Of a DNA stretch of 5,344 nucleotides, positions 1 through 5,344 are shown one piece after another. How positions within the stretch are numbered: the stretch's first letter is position 1; every line of letters starts with the position of its first letter. The notes under the pieces are model-generated. The model worked only from the letters and a program-made list of their open reading frames with translations. It did no database searches and was not told the DNA's origin. This DNA is from Gammaproteobacteria bacterium (GTDB taxonomy: Bacteria; Pseudomonadota; Gammaproteobacteria; Xanthomonadales; Wenzhouxiangellaceae), in assembly GCA_003561495.1 (NCBI GenBank), contig PWWM01000124.1:1-5344 (forward strand), given 5' to 3'. The position numbers and the translations under genes are program-made.

Positions 1-127
<127 letters not shown>

Positions 128-131
128 GTCC

Positions 132-728
132 CTATTCCCTAAACACCTTCAACCCCCGATCCGTGATCACGGCATTCATCGGGACATCCCAGCTTTCGGC
201 CGGCAGGGTGTCGATTTCCTGCAGGCTGTAGGCGGCGCCGACCAGGATGGGGCCGCTGCCGGGTTGGTCCAGGGCAAAGCTGAAAGTGCGATCGTAAAAG
301 CCCGCACCCATACCCAGTCGGGTGCCGGCGATCGAGAAGGCCACCAGGGGCATCAATACCAGCTCCAGCCGCTCGGGCGGGCACTCCAGGCCCATGACCG
401 GCTCCGGAATGCCATAACGGTTGGGTTCCATCTTGCTGGCCGGGCTCCAGTGGCGAAAACGCATGCGCTGATCGCGTACCACGGGCAGGAAAACCCGGCG
501 CCCGGCATGGTGAAGCGCTTCAAGGGCCGGCATCAGATCCGGCTCACCTCGAAACGGGTGGAACGCCGCCAGGTTCAGGCAATCACGCTCATCGAGAAAG
601 CGCAACAAGTGGGTGCAGATGCGCCGGTCAAGATGACGCCGCTGATGTTCGTGCAGTTTTTCACGCTCGGCCACCAGGCGAGTTCGCAACTGGGCTTTCC
701 GGTCCGGTGGCCCGTTGTCGGCTTGCAT
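132..728 (-). CDS. ygfA: 5-formyltetrahydrofolate cyclo-ligase (5,10-methenyltetrahydrofolate synthetase)
   Basis: This 198-residue cytosolic protein should catalyse the ATP- and Mg-dependent conversion of 5-formyl-THF to 5,10-methenyl-THF, returning an inhibitory folate to the one-carbon pool. The length is typical of the family. The N-terminal basic helix (KAQLRTRLVAEREKL, about residues 11-25) precedes an alpha/beta core. The family signature lies at about 127-147 (PLVAF...GTRLGMGAGFYDR) and forms the substrate/ATP site. Two positions differ from the common form: Ser132 where Asp is usual after VAF, and Ala142 within the glycine run. I chose the ATG at 728 over the TTG just before it. No clear Shine-Dalgarno is visible; a five-codon ORF (745-728) ends in TGA overlapping this ATG. 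The gene follows ssrS by about 31 nt, the same linkage as E. coli ssrS-ygfA, so co-transcription with 6S RNA is likely. The name fau is also used. Confidence 0.95.
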   Translation of the reverse strand: MQADNGPPDRKAQLRTRLVAEREKLHEHQRRHLDRRICTHLLRFLDERDCLNLAAFHPFRGEPDLMPALEALHHAGRRVFLPVVRDQRMRFRHWSPASKMEPNRYGIPEPVMGLECPPERLELVLMPLVAFSIAGTRLGMGAGFYDRTFSFALDQPGSGPILVGAAYSLQEIDTLPAESWDVPMNAVITDRGLKVFRE

Positions 729-759
729 CAAGTCACTGAAATCATGTCAGGGGGAATGG

Positions 760-950
760 GGCGCTCTCCGCCTGTGCCGCTGCGGGTCGGTGACCTTGAA
801 CCAGAGGTTCAGGTGGGTTGGCTCTCCAGGCCTTCAGGCAATTCGCACGTTCGTCGAACTGCACACCAGCACCGGAAGTCGCCATCCCGAGGTCAATACG
901 TAGGGACAAGGCATATTACGTTCCCGCTGGCGAACACCGCAGAGAGCGCC
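760..950 (-). ncRNA. ssrS: 6S RNA (SsrS), regulator of sigma70 RNA polymerase
   Basis: This 191-nt gap between zapA and the cyclo-ligase gene folds and reads as 6S RNA. A perfect 9-bp closing stem pairs 950-942 with 768-760 (GGCGCTCTC with GAGAGCGCC). Just inside, the 5' arm TGTTCGCCAGCGGG resembles the E. coli TGTTCGCAAGCGGG, and its GCGGG (927-923) pairs with CCCGC (786-782). The 3' arm carries the family hairpin TGAACC-TCT-GGTTCA (811-797) followed by a CCCGCAGCGGC stretch, close to E. coli CCTGCGGCGGC. A terminal hairpin GCAGTTC/GAACGTGC, with one bulged G, lies at 862-845. The known role of 6S RNA is to mimic an open promoter and sequester the sigma70 holoenzyme in stationary phase, releasing it by pRNA synthesis. 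Its location between zapA and ygfA is the standard gammaproteobacterial one. Exact ends are inferred from the stem. Confidence 0.93.
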
Positions 951-959
951 TTGCCAATC

Positions 960-988
960 AGTCTAATCCTCCGGCAGGGCTTGATCAA
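960..988 (-). promoter_or_regulatory. Candidate sigma70 promoter for ssrS, inside the 3' end of zapA
   Basis: On the minus strand TTGATC (988-983, 4 of 6 consensus matches) is followed after 17 nt by TAGACT (965-960, 4 of 6). The predicted start near 953-952 falls just before the 6S closing stem at 950. E. coli ssrS likewise has a sigma70 promoter immediately upstream. The boxes are only moderate matches; the main support is their position. The -35 box and spacer lie in zapA coding sequence, and the -10 box overlaps the first two bases of its TAG stop codon. Confidence 0.45.
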
Positions 989-1262
989 GCCGAACCGCCA
1001 GATTTCGGATGCGATCGTCGATTCTTTCGCGACGATCATCGATACTCTTGCGCAGCTTGATCACCTCTTCGGCCAGGTTGAGCGCGGCCATCACGGCAAT
1101 CTTGTCCATTGACGACACCCTGCCGCCATCACGGATCTCACGCATCTGCTGGTCCAGAAACAGGGCTGACTCCATCAGGTCACGACGCATCTCCGGCGTG
1201 CACATCACCCGGTACTCCCGGTCCAGTATGCGCACGGTGATTGGTTCAGGGACCTTGTTCAT
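963..1262 (-). CDS. zapA: Cell division protein ZapA
   Basis: This 99-residue protein matches ZapA, the cytosolic Z-ring factor that binds and cross-links FtsZ filaments and links them to other Zap proteins. The N-terminal strand region (ITVRILDREYRVMCTPE, about 8-24) is the typical ZapA start. It is followed by a helix (RRDLMESALFLDQQMREIR, 26-44), the hallmark stretch (SSMDKIAVMAALNLAEEVIKL, about 50-70), and a charged C-terminal helix rich in Arg/Asp that should form the antiparallel coiled coil of the dimer/tetramer. The length is slightly under the roughly 109 residues of E. coli. The ATG overlaps the TGA of the upstream coiled-coil gene (ATGA, 1262-1259), implying coupled translation; a weak GGAAAA lies upstream. 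The gene ends 12 nt before the 6S RNA stem. The call is very secure on sequence and context. Confidence 0.94.
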   Translation of the reverse strand: MNKVPEPITVRILDREYRVMCTPEMRRDLMESALFLDQQMREIRDGGRVSSMDKIAVMAALNLAEEVIKLRKSIDDRRERIDDRIRNLAVRLDQALPED

Positions 1263-1483
1263 CCGGCATTTTCCATCGACTTGAGACGCTCGATCATCGC
1301 TTCGACTCGTGAACGCGCCTCTTCGTTACGCTGGACCAGGTTCGCCCGTTCGGCCACCAGCGATTCCTGGCGCGCGTGCAGCGAACGGTTCTCTTCTTCC
1401 AGTTGCTCCAGCCGGTCGAGAATCTCCTGAAGACGGTTCTCCAGGCGGTCCAGATCTGCCGCAGTCTGTTCCAGGGTTTCCAT
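1259..1483 (-). CDS. Small coiled-coil protein of TIGR02449 type, ZapB-like
   Basis: This 74-residue, almost entirely helical and highly charged protein has no signal peptide or membrane segment. Leucines recur every seven residues in two interleaved registers: 4, 11, 18, 25 and 14, 28, 35, 42, 49, with Ile at 21. This is a clear a/d coiled-coil pattern spanning most of the chain. Small proteins of this type encoded just upstream of zapA in gammaproteobacteria are annotated as TIGR02449 and often called ZapB-like. A role beside ZapA at the Z-ring is inferred from that position and from resemblance to the ZapB coiled coil; it is not shown by any catalytic motif. The ATG at 1483 is preceded by a weak GAG five nucleotides upstream. 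It is the first gene of the minus-strand unit, and its TGA overlaps the zapA ATG. Confidence 0.85.
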   Translation of the reverse strand: METLEQTAADLDRLENRLQEILDRLEQLEEENRSLHARQESLVAERANLVQRNEEARSRVEAMIERLKSMENAG

Positions 1484-1517
1484 AAGGGCTCACGTTATTA
1501 GTATTTACATAGGCTTA

Positions 1518-1547
1518 ATCATAGAACTTTATGTTGTCACTTCACAA
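1518..1547 (-). promoter_or_regulatory. Candidate sigma70 promoter for the zapB-like/zapA/ssrS/ygfA unit
   Basis: On the minus strand TTGTGA (1547-1542, 4 of 6 matches to TTGACA) is separated by 18 nt from TATGAT (1523-1518, 5 of 6 matches to TATAAT). The predicted start near 1511 would give a leader of roughly 27 nt before the ATG at 1483. The region is AT-richer than its surroundings. The -35 box overlaps one arm of an inverted repeat (1541-1559). Confidence 0.55.
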
Positions 1548-1559
1548 GGGATCCGTGAA
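1541..1559. promoter_or_regulatory. Inverted repeat TTCAC-N9-GTGAA between divergent promoters, possible operator
   Basis: Perfect 5-bp arms (1541-1545 and 1555-1559) are separated by 9 bp. The left arm overlaps the -35 box of the minus-strand promoter, and the right arm ends 4 bp before the plus-strand -35 candidate. The placement suits a regulator acting on both units, but five-base arms can occur by chance. I do not recognise the site as a known regulator's consensus. Confidence 0.25.
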
Positions 1560-1563
1560 TGCA

Positions 1564-1590
1564 TTGATTGAGCACCGGCGATGATAAAAT
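1564..1590 (+). promoter_or_regulatory. Candidate extended -10 promoter for the ygfB-pepP-ubiH-ubiI operon
   Basis: TGATAAAAT (1582-1590) matches an extended -10 element (TGN plus TAAAAT, 5 of 6 to TATAAT). TTGATT (1564-1569) lies 15 nt upstream as a poorly spaced -35, which an extended -10 can tolerate. The predicted start around 1596-1598 would leave a 5' leader of about 22 nt before the ygfB ATG. No other good promoter is seen before the operon. Confidence 0.5.
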
Positions 1591-1618
1591 TCGGGATTGT
1601 CCTTCGAAATCCGCCAAC

Positions 1619-2149
1619 ATGACCACCGAACAGGAATCGAAACTGGCCTGGATCCTGGCCCTGGCTGCCGATCAGGACCCGGCCGGTATCGCCGAAACCC
1701 ATGCCGTTGTCATCGGCCTGCTGTGCGCCCGTCCGAACCAGGATGAACGCGAACTGGCCACCCACCTGGCCGCGCTCCAGGTCGGTGAATGGTCCTCCGA
1801 TGACATACTTCGCCAGATCGGGCCGGCCCTGACCACACTGAAATCGGAGCTGGCCTCGACCGACATGGACTTCCAGCCGCTTTTGCCGGCCGAGGATCGC
1901 CCACTGGCCGAACGCACGGCCTGCCTGGCACGCTGGTGTTCGGGCTTCCTGACCGGTTTCGGGGCGGGCCAGCCGGTCCTGCAATCGGAGGATGCGCGCG
2001 ATGCACTGCGCATGATTGAACAGATCGCGCGCGCCGCCACCGATCCCGACACCGACCAGGAGGCCGAGGAAACCGCCTATACCGAGCTGACCGAATTCGT
2101 CCGTGTGGCCGTCCTGCTGTTGCGTGAAGAGAGCCTGCAACGGTCATGA
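1619..2149 (+). CDS. ygfB: UPF0149 family protein YgfB
   Basis: This 176-residue soluble protein belongs to the YgfB/UPF0149 family. Recognisable blocks are an N-terminal helix ending in HAVVIGLLCARP (28-39), the central DFQPLLPAEDRPLAERTACLAR (84-105) running into WCSGFLTGFG (106-115), and the C-terminal acidic YTELTEFVRVAVLLLREE (154-171). It is all-helical with no catalytic motif. Biochemical function is not established in general; in Pseudomonas aeruginosa YgfB is reported to modulate a regulatory pathway affecting beta-lactam tolerance, which need not apply here. The ATG at 1619 is chosen because the family homology begins there. A TTG 17 codons upstream would place coding sequence over the promoter. 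No Shine-Dalgarno is visible in the short leader. The TGA overlaps the pepP ATG by 4 nt (2146-2149). Confidence 0.93.
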   Translation: MTTEQESKLAWILALAADQDPAGIAETHAVVIGLLCARPNQDERELATHLAALQVGEWSSDDILRQIGPALTTLKSELASTDMDFQPLLPAEDRPLAERTACLARWCSGFLTGFGAGQPVLQSEDARDALRMIEQIARAATDPDTDQEAEETAYTELTEFVRVAVLLLREESLQRS

Positions 2150-3447
2150 TCAAACCCGAAGAGTTCATCCGCCGCCGCCAGAACCTGATGCAAAGCGCCG
2201 GTGAGCACACGTTGATTGTGCTGCCGTCAGCCGGCGAGAAACTGCGCAATGGCGACAGCCACTTTGCCTTTCGACAGGACAGTGATTTCCACTACCTGAC
2301 CGGTTTCAATGAACCCGATGCCGTCCTGGTCATGCTGCCCGGCCGCGAACAGGGTGAACAGCTCCTGTTCTGTCGCGAGCGCAATCCCGACCGGGAGCGC
2401 TGGGATGGCCCGCGCCTGGGGCTGGACGGCGCCCGCGAACAACTCGGCATGGACGATGCATTTCCCATTCAGGACCTCGACGAGATCCTGCCCGGACTGA
2501 TGGAAGGCTGTCATCGGATCTACCACCTGGTCGGCAAGGATGCCGCATTCGATCAACGCCTGATTGGGTGGCGCAATCGCCTGAGAAGCGAACACAAGGG
2601 CGCCAAGGGGCCGGGTGAAATCGTCTCGCTGGAGCATCTGTTGCACGAGCAGCGATTGATCAAGTCACGCGACGAGATTCGCTGCATGAAAAAAGCCGCC
2701 CGCATTTCGGCCGCAGCCATGACCCGGGCCATGCAGGCCTGCCGGCCCGGCATGAACGAAGCGGAAATCCACGCCGAACTGCTGCACGAGTATCACCGCA
2801 ACGCCTGCCCGCCGGCCTATCTTCCCATCGTTGCCGGCGGCGCCAATGCACTGGTTCTGCACTACATCGAAAACGATCAACCATTGCCCGAAGATGGCCT
2901 GTTGCTGATCGATGCCGGCTGTGAGTACCGCAGCTATGCCGCCGATATTTCCCGCACCTTTCCGGTCAATGGCCGTTTCAGCCCGGCGCAGCGGCAGGTC
3001 TACGACATTGTCCTGGCCGCGCAGACCCAGGCCATCGAGCAGGTGCGCATCGGCCACCCCTTCGAGGCCTATCACAACGCAGCCGTCAAGGTCCTGACCC
3101 AGGGGCTGATCGACCTGGGCCTGCTCAAGGGCAGCCTGGACGAAAACCTGGAAAACGAGTCCTACCGGCGCTTCTACATGCACAAGACCGGCCACTGGCT
3201 GGGCCTGGATGTCCACGATGTCGGCGACTACCGCATCGACGATCAGTCGCGAGTGCTGGAGAAGAACATGGTGGTGACGGTCGAGCCCGGCTTGTATATC
3301 GGCGCCGAGGACGACATTCCCGAACCGCTGAGAAACATCGGCATTCGCATCGAGGATGACATTCGGGTCAGCCGGGATGAACCGGAGAACCTGACTGCGG
3401 CCGTGCCGAGCCGGGCCGAGGACATCGAGCAGGTCATGCGTGGATGA
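2146..3447 (+). CDS. pepP: Xaa-Pro aminopeptidase (aminopeptidase P), metallopeptidase family M24B
   Basis: This 433-residue cytosolic dinuclear-metal (Mn) peptidase removes an N-terminal residue preceding proline. The N-terminal creatinase-like domain (about 1-170, with DSDFHYLTGFNEPDAVL at 45-61) is followed by the pita-bread catalytic domain. All five metal ligands of the family are present: Asp256 (LLLIDAG), Asp267 (AADISRTFP), His350 (TGHWLGLDVHD), Glu380 (VVTVEPGLY) and Glu403 (IRIEDDI). His239 (VLHY) and His357, the conserved substrate/proton-relay histidines, are also intact, so the enzyme should be active. Length and spacing agree with E. coli PepP, numbering 3-4 residues lower. The ATG overlaps the ygfB stop and the TGA overlaps the ubiH ATG, both as ATGA. 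Linkage to ubiH is conserved in gammaproteobacteria; a direct role in ubiquinone synthesis is not known. Confidence 0.97.
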   Translation: MIKPEEFIRRRQNLMQSAGEHTLIVLPSAGEKLRNGDSHFAFRQDSDFHYLTGFNEPDAVLVMLPGREQGEQLLFCRERNPDRERWDGPRLGLDGAREQLGMDDAFPIQDLDEILPGLMEGCHRIYHLVGKDAAFDQRLIGWRNRLRSEHKGAKGPGEIVSLEHLLHEQRLIKSRDEIRCMKKAARISAAAMTRAMQACRPGMNEAEIHAELLHEYHRNACPPAYLPIVAGGANALVLHYIENDQPLPEDGLLLIDAGCEYRSYAADISRTFPVNGRFSPAQRQVYDIVLAAQTQAIEQVRIGHPFEAYHNAAVKVLTQGLIDLGLLKGSLDENLENESYRRFYMHKTGHWLGLDVHDVGDYRIDDQSRVLEKNMVVTVEPGLYIGAEDDIPEPLRNIGIRIEDDIRVSRDEPENLTAAVPSRAEDIEQVMRG

Positions 3448-4643
3448 CCGATTTCGACCTCATCATCGTCGGTGGCGGCCTGGTCGGCGCCAGTCTCGCG
3501 GTCGGCCTGGCAGCGCGTGGACAACGGGTGGCGGTGATCGAGGCGGTGGAGCGCAGCGCCGATCATCAGCCCAGTTACGATGATCGCACCCTGGTCATCA
3601 ACGCCGCCTCGCTGAACATTCTCGACAATCTCGGCCTGCTGCCGGCAGACCTGGCCCGCACGCCGATCCGTCATATCCGCATCTCACGCGCCGGGGGACT
3701 GGGCCATCTCGAGCTCGATGCCGACGATTACGAACAGGATCAATTCGGCGCGGTCATCGTCGCCCGTGAGCTGGGCAATGTGCTGCTGGAAGCCATGACC
3801 TCCAGCCCCGGGATCCGGACTTTCTGTCCGGCCCGACTGCAAGGCTTTGAAGTCCATGCAGACCGGGTCGAAGTGACTCTGGAGGATGGTCACTCAATAT
3901 CGACGGCGTTGCTGGTGGGCGCCGACGGCAACCGCTCCCGGGTGCGTGAGCTGGCCGGTCTGACCTGCCAGCAGCACGATTACCGCCAATCGGCCATGAT
4001 CTTCAATATCCGACCACGGCATGCGCCAGCGCATACCGCCTGGGAACGCTTCACCGCCGAGGGTCCACTGGCCCTGCTGCCTCAACCCCGGGGCCGCCTG
4101 GGCGTGGTCTGGATCGAGCAAAGCGAACGTATTGACCAAGCCCTGAACTGGTCCGATGAAGAACTGTGTCAACGGCTCAAGACCCGTTTCGGGACCGGTC
4201 TGGGCGATTTTTCCAAACCCGGCCGGCGCAGCCGCTACCCGCTGGTCTGTCAACGAACGCCCTGGCCGGTGGCCGAACGAGTGATGGTGGTCGGCAATGC
4301 CGCCAATGCCGTCCACCCGGTTTCCGCGCAGGGCTTCAACCTGGGCCTTCGTGATGTCGGTGGTCTGATCGATGCGATCGACGGCACCAGCGATCCGGGC
4401 GAGCGGGAAGTCTTGCATGATTACGCACGTGCCCGTCAGTCTGACCAGGAATCCACCGTTCGCTACACCGACACCCTGGCTCGCGCCTTTACCAATCCCT
4501 CGCTGGTCGCCTCGCTGGCCAGCGGTCTGGGACTGGCCGCGCATGCCGGCTTTCCGGGCCTGTCCCGGCGACTGGTGCGCTCGGCCATGGGCTTTCGCGA
4601 ACCGGTCTGCACTCTGGCCCGCCACCCCCGGGTTTCACCGTGA
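3444..4643 (+). CDS. ubiH: 2-polyprenyl-6-methoxyphenol hydroxylase UbiH (FAD-dependent monooxygenase)
   Basis: This 399-residue flavoprotein is of the UbiH/UbiF/UbiI group, whose known role is ring hydroxylation in aerobic ubiquinone synthesis (UbiH at C1). The N-terminal Rossmann dinucleotide site reads GGGLVG (10-15) and ends at acidic Glu33 (VIEA). The DDR motif is at 46-48, the second FAD/NADPH motif GADGNRSRVR at 159-168, and the third FAD motif at 283-301 (VGNAANAVHP...GFNLG). In that third motif Asn285 replaces the Asp of most class A hydroxylases, as in E. coli UbiH, which favours UbiH over UbiI/UbiF. Ala295 stands where the HPxxGQG motif normally has Gly. The length fits the family. 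The protein is soluble and probably associates with the Ubi complex at the membrane. The start overlaps pepP by 4 nt, and the TGA overlaps the GTG of the next paralogue. Confidence 0.93.
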   Translation: MTDFDLIIVGGGLVGASLAVGLAARGQRVAVIEAVERSADHQPSYDDRTLVINAASLNILDNLGLLPADLARTPIRHIRISRAGGLGHLELDADDYEQDQFGAVIVARELGNVLLEAMTSSPGIRTFCPARLQGFEVHADRVEVTLEDGHSISTALLVGADGNRSRVRELAGLTCQQHDYRQSAMIFNIRPRHAPAHTAWERFTAEGPLALLPQPRGRLGVVWIEQSERIDQALNWSDEELCQRLKTRFGTGLGDFSKPGRRSRYPLVCQRTPWPVAERVMVVGNAANAVHPVSAQGFNLGLRDVGGLIDAIDGTSDPGEREVLHDYARARQSDQESTVRYTDTLARAFTNPSLVASLASGLGLAAHAGFPGLSRRLVRSAMGFREPVCTLARHPRVSP

Positions 4644-5344
4644 GCCGGGTCGATCACGACATCGTGGTCTGCGGTGGGGGTGTGGCCGGCGCCTGCGTGG
4701 CGGCCTTGCTCTCGAAGTCCTTCCGAGTCGCGCTGATCGAGACGCGCAGGCCCGAAATCTCGCTGCCGGATGACGACTTCGATCCGCGGGTGGTTGCGAT
4801 CAGCCCCGGCTCGCGCGCCATCCTGGAGGCCGCCGGCGGTTGGCCTTCGGATCACGAGGACCGCATCGGTCCCTACCATCACATGCAGGTTCATTCGGCC
4901 CAGGGCCGGATCGATTTCCAGGCCTCTCAGCATGGCTTGGCGCAACTGGGCTGGATTGTCGAAATCCCCGCTCTGCAACAGGCATTGTGGCAATCGCTTG
5001 AGAGCCGCGACACGGTCACGCTCCTGGCTCCGAACCGGATTCGTGGTTTCAATCAGGATGAGCACCGGGTACGCGTCGAGCTCGAGCAGGGTCAGGCGGT
5101 GCGCTGTCGTTTGCTGGTCGCGGCAGACGGCGCGCGAAGCCGCCTGCGCACCCAGGCCGGCATTGCCGTGGATACCTGGCACTACAACCAGAAGGCCCTG
5201 GTCACCCATATCAAAACCGAAAAACCCAACCGTGGATTGGCATGGCAGCGCTTTACCGAACACGGGCCACTGGCCCTGTTGCCGCTGGCCGATGGCCGCT
5301 CCTCGATTGTCTGGTCGCAACCGGCCGAGCGCGCCGACCGACTC
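4640..5344 (+). CDS. ubiI: UbiI/VisC-like FAD-dependent ubiquinone-biosynthesis hydroxylase, 3' truncated by window edge
   Basis: An open frame of 235 codons starts at GTG (4640) and runs to the right edge with no stop. A full protein would be around 400 residues. It has the dinucleotide-binding site GGGVAG (12-17) with Glu34, the DPRVVAIS motif (48-55, the counterpart of D-x-R-xxAL in the family), and LLVAADGARSRLR (158-170). The block YNQKALVTHIKTEKPNRGLAWQRFTEHGPLALLPLADG (182-219) is characteristic of UbiI/VisC/UbiF proteins. The third FAD motif lies beyond the window. It is a paralogue of the gene before it, which has the similar block AWERFTAEGPLALLP. By position after ubiH it is most likely UbiI (C5 hydroxylase), but UbiF (C6) or a broader-specificity enzyme cannot be excluded. 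GTG is chosen because homology starts at once and GTGA overlaps the ubiH stop. No clear Shine-Dalgarno is seen, so translational coupling is inferred. Confidence 0.88.
   Translation, partial: MSRVDHDIVVCGGGVAGACVAALLSKSFRVALIETRRPEISLPDDDFDPRVVAISPGSRAILEAAGGWPSDHEDRIGPYHHMQVHSAQGRIDFQASQHGLAQLGWIVEIPALQQALWQSLESRDTVTLLAPNRIRGFNQDEHRVRVELEQGQAVRCRLLVAADGARSRLRTQAGIAVDTWHYNQKALVTHIKTEKPNRGLAWQRFTEHGPLALLPLADGRSSIVWSQPAERADRL

Noticed and set aside
264..1112. Plus-strand open frame of 282 codons crossing the cyclo-ligase gene, 6S RNA and zapA
   Set aside because: It is antisense to two well-recognised genes and a structured RNA, its translation resembles no protein family, and it is explained by the scarcity of stops opposite GC-rich codons.
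1568..1618. Upstream TTG start extending ygfB by 17 codons
   Set aside because: The extension covers the extended -10 promoter candidate and lacks family similarity, and an ATG sits where homology begins.
1529..2140. Minus-strand open frame opposite ygfB
   Set aside because: It is a shadow of ygfB with no recognisable motif, and it would run through the divergent promoter region.
4463..5320. Minus-strand open frame of 285 codons opposite ubiH/ubiI
   Set aside because: The plus strand here encodes a clear UbiI-type flavoprotein starting at GTG 4640. The antisense frame is a composition effect.

Overview
The window carries a conserved chromosomal housekeeping locus of a ubiquinone-making gammaproteobacterium with fairly high GC. 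The evidence is the linkage of a TIGR02449/ZapB-like gene, zapA, a 6S RNA (ssrS) gene and a 5-formyltetrahydrofolate cyclo-ligase (ygfA/fau) on one strand, facing a ygfB-pepP-ubiH-ubiI operon on the other. This order is familiar from Pseudomonas, Xanthomonas and their relatives. The exact lineage cannot be fixed from sequence alone; a Xanthomonadales/Chromatiales-like organism is a guess. I see no mobile element, defence system, CRISPR array or tRNA.

Layout: 1-131 is an array of eighteen 7-bp tandem repeats that runs to the left window edge and abuts the stop codon of the cyclo-ligase gene. On the minus strand, reading right to left, come a small coiled-coil protein (1483-1259), ZapA (1262-963), 6S RNA (about 950-760) and the cyclo-ligase (728-132). 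A compact AT-richer intergenic region (1484-1618) holds plausible divergent promoters and an inverted repeat. On the plus strand come ygfB (1619-2149), pepP (2146-3447), ubiH (3444-4643) and a second UbiH/UbiI-type flavoprotein hydroxylase (4640 to the right edge, incomplete). The last gene starts with GTG.

How the genes fit together: the minus-strand unit joins Z-ring assembly factors to the 6S RNA/folate module, with 6S RNA processed from or transcribed next to zapA and followed at once by the cyclo-ligase. The plus-strand unit encodes two sequential flavin monooxygenases of the ubiquinone ring-hydroxylation steps, preceded by aminopeptidase P and a UPF0149 protein. All three of its junctions, and the zapB-like/zapA junction, are 4-nt start/stop overlaps (ATGA or GTGA), which suggests tight translational coupling.

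I did not find a convincing new biological system. The parts most worth a second look are the homogenised heptamer array with G-quadruplex potential at the 3' end of the cyclo-ligase gene, the ssrS promoter candidate embedded in the zapA tail, and a few substitutions in otherwise conserved enzyme motifs.
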